A DNA stretch of 64,000 nt from Streptomyces sp. NBC_01485 (GCF_036227125.1 NZ_CP109435.1:6386001-6450000), one strand, 5' to 3'. Numbered from the stretch's first letter, positions 54,260 through 63,173 are shown. Translations and numbers: made by a program. The notes: generated by a model from the letters alone, not told the origin.

Positions 54260-55204
54260 TCAGCACCAGCGCGGGGTCGTCCCGATGGTGTCGATGTAGC
54301 GTGCCGCGCCCCAGGCCCAGGTGCCGTCCGTGAGGAGGTACCACTGGGAGTTGCCCTGGATGTTCTCGCCGGTGGTCCTGCAGAAGATCGAGACGATCTC
54401 GCCGCGCCGGGCGACCCGGATCACCTGGCCGCCGCGGTCCGGCCTGCTGCGCAGGAGCAGCTCGTTCGCGGTGACGCGCCCGCGGGAGCGGCGGGAGTCG
54501 TCGTCGTTGCCGTTCTGCCAGTCGCCACTGCCGCCGGACTGCCAGTCGCTGCCGTCACTGCCCGACTGCCAGTCGCTGCCGTTGCCGTTCTGCCAGTCGT
54601 TGTTCTGGCCGTTGTTCTGACCGTTATTTTGACCGTTGCTCTGACCACTGGTCTGGCCGTTGTTCTGGCCGTTGCCTTGCCCGTTGCCTTGCCCGTTGCC
54701 TTGCCCGTTGCCTTGCCCGTTGCCTTGGCCATTGCCTTGGCCATTGGTCTGCCCATTGCTCTGGCCATTGCCCTGGCCGTTGCCCTGGCCGTTGCCCTGG
54801 CCGTTGCCCTGGCCGTTGGCCTGGCCGTTGGCCTGGCCATTGCCTTGCCCATTGCCTTGCCCATTGCCTTGCCCGTTGCCCTGGCCGTTGCCCTGGCCAT
54901 TGCCTTGCCCATTGCCCTGGCCGTTGGCCTGCCCGTTGGCCTGCCCGTTGCCCTGGCCGTTGCCCCCCTGGCCATTGCCCTGCCAGTTGTTCTGACCACT
55001 GGTCTGGCCATTGCCCTGGCCGTTGTTCTGGCCGCCCCCGCCCCCCTGGTTCTGCCAGTCGTCCTGGTCGTCGCGCTGGGCGTTGAAGCCGTTGCCGTCG
55101 GGGTCCCATTCGTCGGCGAGGGCCGGGGTGACGGTCGCGGTGGCGGCGAGCGCGCCTGCTGCGGTGACTATGGCGAGACGGGTGAGGGCGGAGCGCACGG
55201 ACAT
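54260..55204 (-). CDS. Secreted SH3-domain protein with long GNGQ repeat linker
   Basis: 314 residues: signal peptide (LAIVTAAGALAATATVTPALA), about 165 residues of [GASTN]NGQ tetrapeptide repeats, SDWQSG-type repeats, and a C-terminal bacterial SH3 domain (VTANELLLRSRPDRGGQVIRV, IVSIFCRTTG). The last residues contain CRTTGEN...WC. The linker is extremely Gln/Asn/Gly-rich. Bacterial SH3 domains bind cell-wall peptides, so it is probably a wall-associated protein. GGAGG ribosome site. Adjacent to, but oriented like, the FtsW-PBP pair. Confidence 0.9.
   Translation of the reverse strand: MSVRSALTRLAIVTAAGALAATATVTPALADEWDPDGNGFNAQRDDQDDWQNQGGGGGQNNGQGNGQTSGQNNWQGNGQGGNGQGNGQANGQANGQGNGQGNGQGNGQGNGQGNGQGNGQGNGQANGQANGQGNGQGNGQGNGQGNGQSNGQTNGQGNGQGNGQGNGQGNGQGNGQGNGQNNGQTSGQSNGQNNGQNNGQNNDWQNGNGSDWQSGSDGSDWQSGGSGDWQNGNDDDSRRSRGRVTANELLLRSRPDRGGQVIRVARRGEIVSIFCRTTGENIQGNSQWYLLTDGTWAWGAARYIDTIGTTPRWC
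54600..55040. repeat. 12-bp GNGQ-coding minisatellite
   Basis: Over 400 bp of back-to-back 12-bp units of the form CCGTTGCCCTGG / CCATTGCCTTGC (plus strand), differing mainly at synonymous third positions. It encodes GNGQ/ANGQ/NNGQ on the minus strand. Synonymous differences between units show the amino-acid pattern is kept. Confidence 0.9.
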
Positions 55205-55281
55205 GGCGATACCTCCATGAAGCACGAAGAGGGTGAAGCTGACTAATCGCCACATTAGGAGCGGTTAGCGCGTGTCGCCCG

Positions 55282-56673
55282 TCACACTGCGCCATCGGGG
55301 AGGCCGGCCCCGGTGGGCGGCGTCTGAGGAAGCGTCAGCGTGGCCACCGCACCGCCGTCCGGCGCGTTGGCGAACGTCAGCCGCGCACCCATCACCTCCG
55401 CCTGGCCGGCCGCGATGGTCAGCCCGAGCCCGTGCCCCTTCGCCCCGCCCTCGGTACGGAACCGCTGCGGCCCGTGCGTGACGAGGTACTCCGGATAGCC
55501 GTCCCCGTGGTCCCGAACGGTGACCACGGCCCCGTCCACCGTCAGCGTCACCGGGGCCCGCCCGTGCCGGTGCGCGTTGGCGAGCAGGTTCCCCAGCACC
55601 CGTTCGAGGCGCCGCCGGTCGGTCTCCACGCGCACGTCCCGGACGATGACGACCGTGACAGCCGTGGCGGCCGTGCCCTCGCCGCCGCTCGCCGAGGTCC
55701 CCGGGGCGCTCGTGGAGGCCCCGACGCCGCTCACGGGGGCGGCGGAGGTGGCCGCCGGTGCCCCGGAGGCGTCGGCCGCCTCCGCCACCCGCACCACCCG
55801 CATCGCCAGCGCGCCCAGCTCCTCGGCGTCCAGCTCCAGCCGCTCCCGCCCGGTGTCCAGCCGGGAGATCTCGAGCAGGTCCTCGGTCAGCGTGCGCAGC
55901 GCCGCCACCCGGTCGCGCACCAGCTCCGTCGGCCGCCCCGGCGGCAGCAGTTCGGCCGCCGCGTGCAGCCCGGTCAGCGGGGTGCGCAGCTCGTGCGCCA
56001 CGTCGGCGGTGAAGCGCTGCTCGCTCAGCAGCTTGCCCTGCAGCGAGGACGCCATCGAGTCCAGCGCGACGGCGACGGCGCCCACCTCGTCCTGCGGCCG
56101 GCCCGGTTCCTTCGCGCGGGGGTCGTCCACGCGGGCGTCCAGGTCGCCGGCCGTGATCCGCCGGGCCACCTGCGCGGTGGTGTGCAGCCGCCGGGTCACC
56201 CGGGTCACCGCGACGGCGCCGACCAGCAGCGTCGCCCCGATCGCCAGCATCGACGACCACAGGATCGCGGTGTCGAGCGCCTCGATGGTGTGGGCGCTCT
56301 GCGAGTAGTCGACGGCGACCGCGAGAGCCCGCTCACCGTCGGCGGGCCCCGCCGCCCACATCGTGGGGCGCCCCCGGTAGTCGGCGACGATCGTGCCGCG
56401 CTCCCCGGACACCGCCAGCGTCCGCAGCGACGCGGGCAGCCCCGGCGGGTCGAGGCTCGCACCCCACCCGAGGCTGTCCCCGGCCTCGAACGCCGTCGTC
56501 GCCTCCTTCAGCCGGGACAGCGCGAGATCGCGGGACTGGCCGACGGTCTGGTTCGTCACCGACACGTGCACCAGGATGCCGAGCAGGGCGGCCAGCGCAC
56601 AGCACATCACGGTGATGAAGGCGGCGGCCTTCACGGCGAGCGGCCCGGCCCACGAGGGAAGCGCAAGCCTCAT
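55282..56673 (-). CDS. Sensor histidine kinase (CseC-like, HAMP-HisKA-HATPase)
   Basis: 463 residues: two TM helices (VKAAAFITVMCCALAALLGIL and ILWSSMLAIGATLLVGAVAV) around a 110-residue extracytoplasmic sensor, HAMP, HisKA FTADVAHELRTPLTG, and an HATPase with an unusual 60-residue Ser/Ala/Gly-rich insert before the N-box (NLLANAHRHG) and GLGLTIAAGQ. It overlaps the upstream lipoprotein by ATGA. No response regulator gene is adjacent, so its partner must be encoded elsewhere. Confidence 0.9.
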   Translation of the reverse strand: MRLALPSWAGPLAVKAAAFITVMCCALAALLGILVHVSVTNQTVGQSRDLALSRLKEATTAFEAGDSLGWGASLDPPGLPASLRTLAVSGERGTIVADYRGRPTMWAAGPADGERALAVAVDYSQSAHTIEALDTAILWSSMLAIGATLLVGAVAVTRVTRRLHTTAQVARRITAGDLDARVDDPRAKEPGRPQDEVGAVAVALDSMASSLQGKLLSEQRFTADVAHELRTPLTGLHAAAELLPPGRPTELVRDRVAALRTLTEDLLEISRLDTGRERLELDAEELGALAMRVVRVAEAADASGAPAATSAAPVSGVGASTSAPGTSASGGEGTAATAVTVVIVRDVRVETDRRRLERVLGNLLANAHRHGRAPVTLTVDGAVVTVRDHGDGYPEYLVTHGPQRFRTEGGAKGHGLGLTIAAGQAEVMGARLTFANAPDGGAVATLTLPQTPPTGAGLPDGAV

Positions 56674-57518
56674 CGGCGACTCGCAGAGGGGGACGCAGAG
56701 GGGGACGCAGAGGGGGACGCAGAGGGGGACGGTGTGGGTGTGGGTGAGGTGGAGGGGCGAGGGGAGTGCTTCCGGTCACCGGCGCCGCCACCGATGCGCA
56801 GCATCTCGTCGTTGGTGAGCAGCATCGCCCGCTGCTGCTGGTCCCAGGTCCACTGCAGGCGGTACTCGTAGCCGGCGACCTCAGAAGGGGCCCGGATGAT
56901 CACGGACCGCCCGGCCAGTTCGACCGCGCTCACGGCGTCCTCGTAGCCCATGATCTGCACGAGCCGGTCCTTGCGGACGGTGTAGACGCGGACGGCGGTC
57001 AGGTTGCCGGGCAGTTGCCGGAAGCCGAGGGTCATGTCGTCGTGGCCGTCGCCGGTGAGGTCGCGGTAGTAGGCCTTGAGTACGGGACACCGACGCCCTT
57101 GGACTCCACCTTTCCCCTTCCCGCAGTCGGCCATCCGGCGGGCCGTCTCGTCGTACGTCCCCGCGCTGTAGTCGCCCGGATTCGCCGCGATCTCCGCGCG
57201 GACGACCGCGACCGGGTCCACCGTACGGATGTCGCCACCGGGCACGGTGACGCCCTTCACCACCTCGGTGTCCACCTCGCCGATGTCGAAGGCCGGACTG
57301 GCGGCGGGGGTCAGCTCCGGCCAGAGCTTGTCCGGGCTGATCGCGGTAGGCGTCGAACCGGCGCCCTGCAACTCACCGGCGTCACCGCAGCCCGCGACGA
57401 CCGGGGCCAGCAGAACGACGGCACCGACGACGGCGGCGACGAACGCGGGACGGGCAGGACGGGCGTGACGGCCGAGGCGGATGGCGCGAACGAGGCGGAT
57501 GGGACGGCTGCGGTGCAC
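56670..57518 (-). CDS. CseA-like lipoprotein
   Basis: 282 residues: Arg-rich N-terminus, hydrophobic AAVVGAVVLLAPVVAGC with lipobox VAGC, then a globular region with DYSAGTYDETARRMADCG, RCPVLKAYYRDLTGDGHDD (EF-like DGHDD) and LQWTWDQQQRAMLLTNDEM. This is the pattern of CseA-type lipoproteins that modulate a sensor kinase. Here the kinase gene is directly downstream. The C-terminus is a run of SPSA repeats from four 12-bp units (GCAGAGGGGGAC on the plus strand, 56683-56730). GTG start. Confidence 0.8.
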   Translation of the reverse strand: MHRSRPIRLVRAIRLGRHARPARPAFVAAVVGAVVLLAPVVAGCGDAGELQGAGSTPTAISPDKLWPELTPAASPAFDIGEVDTEVVKGVTVPGGDIRTVDPVAVVRAEIAANPGDYSAGTYDETARRMADCGKGKGGVQGRRCPVLKAYYRDLTGDGHDDMTLGFRQLPGNLTAVRVYTVRKDRLVQIMGYEDAVSAVELAGRSVIIRAPSEVAGYEYRLQWTWDQQQRAMLLTNDEMLRIGGGAGDRKHSPRPSTSPTPTPSPSASPSASPSASPSASRR

Positions 57519-57606
57519 GGGACTCTCGCGACTCCTCTTGATCTACACGGTATGCGCATTATTCATAGGAAAGTCGGTTTTGTGCACCGCTGAACCCGGG
57601 CGCCGA

Positions 57607-57758
57607 GCCGACGGCGGAACGCCAAGCCGACGGCGGAACGCCAAGCCGACGGCGGAACGCCAAGCCGACGGCGGAACGCCGAGCCGACGACGCGACGTCG
57701 AGCCGACTGCGGAGCGCTGAGCCGACTGCGGAGCGTCGAGCCGATGGCGGAGTGATCG
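57607..57758. repeat. 19-bp minisatellite, about eight units
   Basis: The unit GCCGACGGCGGAACGCCAA begins at 57607 and repeats with exact 19-bp period at 57626, 57645, 57664, 57683, 57702, 57721 and 57740. The first four are identical or nearly so; later ones diverge (GCCGACTGCGGAGCGCTGA). The period is not a multiple of 3, so it is non-coding. It lies between the phosphatase stop and the lipoprotein promoter. Confidence 0.92.
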
Positions 57759-57774
57759 CGGAGAGGTGAAACGA

Positions 57775-58284
57775 TTACTCGGCCAGTTCCTCCAGAAGTC
57801 TGGCGGTCGGCAGCCCCGCCCGCAGGTACTCCACGAACAACTCGTTGTGCAGGGCCCACGGCGAGCGCCGTGACCGTATCAGCCGGATCGCGTCCTCGAC
57901 CGAGTGCCCCCGGTGCACCAGTGTGTGGGCGACGACCAGCCCGGACCGGTTGTAGCCGCTGTAACAGCGGACGAGGACCGTACGCCCCTCGTCCATCGCG
58001 TCGCCCGCGGCCTGCGCCAGCCGGATCACCCCGGCGAGCTGGGTGCCGTCCAGCGGCCCGTCCGGAATCGGCCACACCTGGTGCCGTACACCGGGATCGG
58101 GCCCGTACCCCTGCCGGGCCCGGGTCAGCGTCTGGACGAGATCGAACTCGCCCCGCACCACGGCGAGTTCCTGCTCCCCGGAGGGCCCCCGGAACTGGTG
58201 CCCGCCCATCCACAGGCCGGGCACGATCTCGCTCCACGGACGGTCCGGAACCGGTACGTCGGGTTGCTTCCCGCGAGTCCGCAA
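57775..58284 (-). CDS. Dual-specificity-type protein phosphatase
   Basis: 169 residues with the catalytic CX5R loop in VLVRCYSGYNRSG, a preceding general-acid-region IPDGPLDG, and WSEIVPGLWMGGHQFRG at the N-terminus. Rare in Streptomyces but typical of small DSP/PTP enzymes. The TTG start at 58284 was chosen because GGGGAGG precedes it at 5 bp and no ATG or GTG exists nearby; the long upstream open frame is antisense to the next gene. The target is unknown. Confidence 0.8.
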   Translation of the reverse strand: MRTRGKQPDVPVPDRPWSEIVPGLWMGGHQFRGPSGEQELAVVRGEFDLVQTLTRARQGYGPDPGVRHQVWPIPDGPLDGTQLAGVIRLAQAAGDAMDEGRTVLVRCYSGYNRSGLVVAHTLVHRGHSVEDAIRLIRSRRSPWALHNELFVEYLRAGLPTARLLEELAE

Positions 58285-58404
58285 CGGCGCCTCCCCAAAC
58301 GCGCTGCCCAGTGCTTGCCCAACTCCCTTGGAGGGTAACCGCCGTAACCGCCTTCTTGCCCCCGGAGCACCCCGCCTGTTCCCATGGTCGTGGGGTGATG
58401 GTGC

Positions 58405-59208
58405 ATGACCGGACTGCGCGTCATACCGACCTGGCGGCATGGCCAGGAGCGGCTCTACGTCTGTCTCACGGACGGCAGGAACATCGCCTGGTACGACCGT
58501 GAGACGGGCCGCGTCAACCTGCTCGGCGAGGCCCGCAGAGAGGACGTCCTCGAAGCCCTCGCCCCCTTCCTGACCGGCCCCGTCACGGTCGGCCCGCCCC
58601 CGGTGCCGACCCCCGCGGAACTGGCCCGCCTCACCCTCCACCCGGACGACGACCTGGCCCCCAACCGCCCCGGCGAGGCCCTCTTGGTCGCCCTGGACCG
58701 CGACCCGGGCCCCGCCCACCGCCTCCGCACCGACCCGCGCCGCCACGCCCTGGCGGCCGAGCAGACGGTCGGCGCGGCCCTGGACCACCTCGACGGCGCC
58801 GGCTGGCGCACCCTGCACTCCCTGCCTCTCCCCGGCGGCGACCGCGTCCACCACCTGACGATCGGCCCGGCAGGCCTGTTCGCGATCCACACCCTGTACA
58901 CCCGCAAACAACGGGTCCGCATCGCCGACCCCATGGTCACCGTGGGCCGCCGCCCCCCGGAGCCCCTCCTCCGCCGCATCCGAGCAGACGCCGACCGGGC
59001 GTCCTACGCCCTGACAGCCGAGGTCCACCCGGTACTGGTCCTCGTAGCCCCCACGGACGTCTCCGTCCCCCTCCCTCCACGCGAACTCCAGGTCCTCATC
59101 GACACCACCCTCACCGACCTGACCCACCTGGGCGGAGTCCTCAAACCGGCAGACGTGGAGGCCCTCCACGCGATGGCGAGGGACCGGGGGACGTGGACGA
59201 GGGTGTGA
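58405..59208 (+). CDS. NERD-like (nuclease-related domain) protein
   Basis: 267 residues. The C-terminal half (about 115-260) has a NERD-like pattern: AAEQTVGAALDHLDGAGWRTLHSLPLPGGDRVHHLTIGPAGLFAIHTL, with the conserved E/D and the GPAGLF turn. NERD domains are related to restriction-type nucleases but often lack proof of activity. The N-terminal part is a small RVIPTWRHGQERLYVCLTDGR domain. ATG start divergent from the phosphatase. Function is inferred from domain only. Confidence 0.75.
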   Translation: MTGLRVIPTWRHGQERLYVCLTDGRNIAWYDRETGRVNLLGEARREDVLEALAPFLTGPVTVGPPPVPTPAELARLTLHPDDDLAPNRPGEALLVALDRDPGPAHRLRTDPRRHALAAEQTVGAALDHLDGAGWRTLHSLPLPGGDRVHHLTIGPAGLFAIHTLYTRKQRVRIADPMVTVGRRPPEPLLRRIRADADRASYALTAEVHPVLVLVAPTDVSVPLPPRELQVLIDTTLTDLTHLGGVLKPADVEALHAMARDRGTWTRV

Positions 59209-59313
59209 GGACGCTTGTCAGCCCGTCCGGCGGCAAGTTTCAAAGGCGGCCCGGACACTTCAGCCCGTTGGGGGTCCCCCTCTGGGGGAGTTTGAGGACG
59301 AGGCCCTTTAGGC
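59209..59313. other. GC-repeat intergenic block interrupted by the IS
   Basis: Contains AGCCCGTTGGGGGTCCCC and CTCTGGGGGAGTTTGAGGACG, the same palindromic block as around 5990-6330 in opposite orientation, ending in the left copy of the IS target duplication CCCTTTAGGC (59304-59313). Confidence 0.8.
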
Positions 59314-59326
59314 CAAGGCCGTGAAG

Positions 59327-59765
59327 TTACGGGCTGATCGTCGGCGTCAAGATGTTGATGCTGAGGGTGGCTTTGTAGGTGCGTCGGTCGACCTTGAGGC
59401 TTTTGTGTGCGTATCGGGACAGAGGTCGTTTCACTGCGCGGGGGCTGATGCGGAGGCGGCGGGCGGGCATGAGCTGGTCCAGGACGGCCCGTCCGATCGT
59501 TCCGACGAGGTCGATCACGGTGTCGGCGATGATGCCCGCGGCCTGGATGATCTGGTCGCGGGCGCATCGGAGCGCGACGCTGAAGCTGGCTCTGTCCGGG
59601 TCGGCTGCGGGTGTGGTCCCGGTGGCGTCGGCGATCGCGATCCGCAGGACCTGGTAAGCGCTCAGCAGGGCGTAGACCTCCTGGGTGATGCCGGCCCAGG
59701 TCTTGGAGCGCAGGACCCGGCGGCCCAGCATCGTTTTCTTGATCGCGAAGTAGGCGGATTCAATC
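59327..59765 (-). pseudogene. IS4-family transposase, C-terminal fragment
   Basis: Reads IESAYFAIKKTMLGRRVLRSK... to a TAA inside the left terminal repeat. This is the end of the YREK region (IESAYFAIKK) and the C-terminal helical part of an IS4 transposase. It continues the 62287-63173 fragment once the nested element is removed. It is inactive because it is split from the N-terminal catalytic part. Confidence 0.9.
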
Positions 59766-59784
59766 ACCCAAGCACACTGCACTT

Positions 59785-60085
59785 ATGAATAGCCATCAGG
59801 AGGGTGAAGCGCCGATAATCGCACGTGAGGGTCTGTTGCGGCTGGTCGAGCTGGTCGAACGGCTGCGGGCCCGAGTTCGTGGGATGGAAGGCGAGTCGTC
59901 GTGGACGACGCAGGGGGCGGCTGCCCCAGAGCCAGGCCCGGCAGGTGCCGGGCGAGGAGACGTGGACGCTGCTGCCGCAGGTGAATCGCCAGGTGGCGGT
60001 GCGGTGGCTGGTGGTGCTGGCGGCCCGGAGGCTGGCCGCGATCCCGCCGGCGACTGGCGCGAGCGGTGAGGCGGTGCTGTCATGA
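59785..60085 (+). CDS. Short protein upstream of recombinase, possibly frameshifted
   Basis: A convincing helical start (MNSHQEGEAPIIAREGLLRLVELVERLRARV) is read from the ATG at 59785, but that frame later becomes Gly/Ala-rich. The +1-related frame (open 59825-60085) gives TWTLLPQVNRQVAVRWLVVL, resembling the small helical proteins that precede such recombinase genes, and overlaps the recombinase start by ATGA. Either a frameshift joins the two halves or only one is real. Function unknown. Confidence 0.45.
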
Positions 60086-62268
60086 CGGCGTTGATGCCGT
60101 GGGAGCAGGTCTCGCGGAGCAAGGTGACGGACCGGGCGATCGCCAGACTCGCGGTGATCTACATTCGGCAGTCCTCCCGGCAGCAGGTTCTGGACCATCA
60201 GGAGTCGACCCGGCTGCAGTACGCCCTGGTGGACCGGGCGGTCGCGCTGGGCTGGTCGGCCGATCGGGTCATGGTCATCGATGAGGACCTGGGCAAGTCC
60301 GGTTCCAGCGCGGTGGCCCGCACCGGGTTCCAGCGGCTGGTCACCGAGATCGGGATGGACCACGTCGGCCTGGTGCTGGGCATCGAGATGTCGCGGCTGG
60401 CCCGCGCGGGCCGGGACTGGTACCAGCTCATGGAGTTGTGCGCGATCTCCGGGGCGTTGCTGGCCGACACCGATGGCGTCTACGACCCCGGCGAGTACAA
60501 CGACAGGTTGCTGCTGGGTCTCAAGGGGACGCTGGCGGAGGCGGAACTCCACCTGATCAAGCAGCGGATGCAGGCCGGGCGGTTGAACAAGGCCCGCCGC
60601 GGCGAGCTGGCCGTGCCGCTGCCGATCGGCTACCTGCGCCGTCCCTCGGGCGAGGCCGTGCTCGACCCGGACGAGCAGGTCCAGACGGTGGTGCGGCTGG
60701 TCTTCGCCAAGTTCGCCGAGCTCACCACCTTGCACGCGGTGCTGCGCTGGCTGGTCGACCACGGCGTCGAGCTGGGGGTCCGGCTGCGGGGCGGTCCGGA
60801 CAAGGGCGAGCTGGAGTGGCGCCGCCCGAACCGGATGACGTTGCAGTGCATGCTGCACAGCCCCGTCTACGCGGGAATCTACGCTTACGGGCGGCGGCGG
60901 GTCGAGGCCCGCCGCCAGCAGCCGGGCAGGCCGAGCACCGGACGGGTGGTGCGGGCCGAGGACGACTGGCTGGTTTTCATCCCCGGGATCCTGCCCGCCT
61001 ACATCACCGAGGACCACTACCGGGCCAACCTGGCCCAGTTGGCCGCCAATGCCTCGCGCTCCGACGCCCGCGGCTCGCCCCGGGCCGGCTCCGCGCTGCT
61101 GTCGGGCCTGGCCCGGTGCGGTCTGTGCGGACGCAGGATGGCGGTGGGCTACCACGTGCGCGAGAGGGGAACGGTGCCCGAGTACCGCTGCGCGCGCCTG
61201 GCCGGCGACTACGGCGCCGCCGCACCCTGCCAGTCCCTGTCCGGGGCCTGCATCGACGCTTTCGTGACCGCCGCCGTGCTCCAGGCCCTGGCGCCGGCCG
61301 CGATAGAGGTCTCGCTGCGGGCGGCCGAGCAGGTGCAGGCCGACCGGGCCGCCCTGGAACAGATCTGGGCCCAGCGCCTGGAACGCGCCGCGATCACCGT
61401 GGACCGGGCCCGCCGCTGCTACCGCCTGGCCGAACCGGAGAACCGCCTGGTGGTACGGCAGTTGGAGAAGGACTGGGAACAGGCCCTGGCCGATCAGCAG
61501 CATTTGACCGAGGAGCACGACCGCGTCCTCGCCGCCCGCCCGCGCATCCTCACCGATGCCGAGCGCCACACCATTGCCACCCTCGCCCAGGACATCCCGG
61601 GCTTGTGGACGGCTCCCACCACGACGGACAAGGACCGCAAACAGATCGTCCGCGCGCTCGTCGAGGACATCACGCTCACCGTGCTGGGCACCAGCGAACG
61701 CGTCACGGTCACCATCACCTGGGCCGGCGGCCGCACCAGCAGCGGCGAATCCGTGCGCCCGGTCGCCCGACTGGACCAGCTCAGCTACTACCCCCAGCTG
61801 GTCGAGCGGCTGAGGGCCCTGCACGCGGCCGGCAGGACTCCCACGCAGATCGCCCGCCAGGTCGACGCCGAGGGCTTCCGCCCTCCCAAACGCAACGAGC
61901 ACTTCGGCCCGGCCGGCATCGGCAACCTGCTGCGACGCCTCGGCTGCCACACCACCACCCCACAACCGGACCAGGCCCCCACCAGTCCTGACGCCCCCGG
62001 CGAACACGAATGGTGGCTCGCGGACCTCGCCCGCGCCCTGGACATGCCCGCCATCACTCTCTACACCTGGATTCAACGCGACTGGGTCACCTCACGCCGA
62101 CAAGCCGAACCGCCCAGGCGGTGGATCATCAAAGCCGACCCCGACGATCTCGCCGAACTCCGCGAACGACGCAACCGCCCCCACGGCTACTACACCCGCC
62201 TACGCTGGACCGACCCACCCGAAGCAGAGCGAGACAACCAGGTTCACGCCGCCAACCCGCATATATGA
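60082..62268 (+). CDS. Large serine recombinase
   Basis: 728 residues. Resolvase-type catalytic domain (about 24-165) with AVIYIRQSSRQ (nucleophile probably Ser31), GSSAVARTGFQRLV and LGIEMSRLARAGRDW. Then a recombinase domain with LSGLARCGLCGRR (CxxC zinc ribbon; further Cys in YRCAR), a coiled-coil motif (RAALEQIWAQRLERA) and a C-terminal HTH-like region. It catalyses att-site integration and excision of its own element. The open frame is intact and its 3' end forms the right arm of the element. Confidence 0.92.
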   Translation: MTALMPWEQVSRSKVTDRAIARLAVIYIRQSSRQQVLDHQESTRLQYALVDRAVALGWSADRVMVIDEDLGKSGSSAVARTGFQRLVTEIGMDHVGLVLGIEMSRLARAGRDWYQLMELCAISGALLADTDGVYDPGEYNDRLLLGLKGTLAEAELHLIKQRMQAGRLNKARRGELAVPLPIGYLRRPSGEAVLDPDEQVQTVVRLVFAKFAELTTLHAVLRWLVDHGVELGVRLRGGPDKGELEWRRPNRMTLQCMLHSPVYAGIYAYGRRRVEARRQQPGRPSTGRVVRAEDDWLVFIPGILPAYITEDHYRANLAQLAANASRSDARGSPRAGSALLSGLARCGLCGRRMAVGYHVRERGTVPEYRCARLAGDYGAAAPCQSLSGACIDAFVTAAVLQALAPAAIEVSLRAAEQVQADRAALEQIWAQRLERAAITVDRARRCYRLAEPENRLVVRQLEKDWEQALADQQHLTEEHDRVLAARPRILTDAERHTIATLAQDIPGLWTAPTTTDKDRKQIVRALVEDITLTVLGTSERVTVTITWAGGRTSSGESVRPVARLDQLSYYPQLVERLRALHAAGRTPTQIARQVDAEGFRPPKRNEHFGPAGIGNLLRRLGCHTTTPQPDQAPTSPDAPGEHEWWLADLARALDMPAITLYTWIQRDWVTSRRQAEPPRRWIIKADPDDLAELRERRNRPHGYYTRLRWTDPPEAERDNQVHAANPHI

Positions 62269-62286
62269 GTGCACTGTGGTTGACAC

Positions 62287-63173
62287 ATCTCCACTTCCCA
62301 CCGCTCGTGATACAGGCTGACCAGGTCGGATGCGGGGTATCGGTGGTGGTCGAGGAGGTTGGTGGCCAGTCGGTAGAGGCCGGTCCGGCGGCCCTGGCTG
62401 GTGGTGATGGTGATCTCGCACTCGATGATGCGGACCTCGATGCCGCCGAAGCGGGAGAGGTGGGAGCCGTCGTCGAAGCGGGCCAGGACCGGCGGTCTGC
62501 GGGCGGCCGAGACGCGGGCGAGGAAGGCGGCCTCGGTGGCGGCGACGGCGGCCAGGAACGTATTGCCGGAGAAGCCCCGGTCCAGTAACACGATCATGCC
62601 GTCGTGCAGCGAGCGCATCAGCCGCTTGCCGTAGACGGTCTCGCCGCTGGACCGGGAGCCGAAGGCGGCGTCCAGGACCGCGCGGGTGCCGCAGGCCACC
62701 AGCGCGGTCAGGCAGATCTGCGGGTAGCCGGAGGTCGCGTACTGGTTGGTGCTCTTGCCCAGACGGGCCCGGTGCGGCGGGCTGTCGGGGACGTCGAGGT
62801 AGGTGCCGTCGATCGCGACGGTCAGCAGCCCCTTGAAACGGGCGCCGACGGTACGGATCGCCGTGGCCGGCCCGCGCAACAGGTCGAACAGGGCCCGCAT
62901 GGGGCGGACACCGAGACGGGCCCGGGCGCCCCAGAGCGCCGTGCCGGTGATCCTCGCGACCGGTATCGCCTCCAGACCGGCGGTGAGTTTGCGCCAGACG
63001 GCCAGGTAGCCGCAGTCCTCGAACAGGGCGGCGGCCAGCAGCAGGTAGACCACCACCCGGGCGGGGATCTTCCGCATTCGCTGCTGGACGGCGCCGGTCT
63101 CGGTGAGGGCCGCATCGACCATATCGAACGGGACGATCCGGGTGAGTTCCCCCAGGTGCCCGGGGGCGAACAA
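62287..63173 (-). pseudogene. IS4-family transposase, N-terminal and catalytic fragment
   Basis: Reads MFAPGHLGELTRIVPFDMVD..., with DDE residues in LLTVAIDGTYLDVPDS and MIVLLDRGFSGNTF, up to YHERWEVE, where the nested element starts. Opening at TTG 63173; in related copies the reading frame starts about 10 codons earlier at VITREITVAKG, where here the codon is GTC. The frame runs on into the insert as MCQPQC and stops at 62244. Not functional as split. Confidence 0.92.

Larger units (their letters stand above)
59766..62289 (+). mobile_element. 2.5-kb large-serine-recombinase element nested in the IS transposase
   Basis: Removal of this segment with one copy of ATC rejoins GGATTCA-ATC-TCCACTTCC, restoring the transposase codons for E-I-E-S. 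A 3-bp ATC is present at both junctions (59763-59765, 62287-62289). The element ends are inverted: CCCAAGCACACTGCACTTAT at the left and GTCAACCACAGTGCACTCAT reading inward from the right match at 15 of 20 positions, as expected for arms of a palindromic attP. Cargo is only a short ORF and the recombinase. Confidence 0.9.

Noticed and set aside
54660..54995. Plus-strand LPCPLPWPL repeat protein
   Set aside because: Antisense of the GNGQ repeat; the minus-strand gene has signal peptide, ribosome site and SH3 domain.
57607..57758. CRISPR array
   Set aside because: Units abut without unique spacers; this is a minisatellite. No cas genes are nearby.
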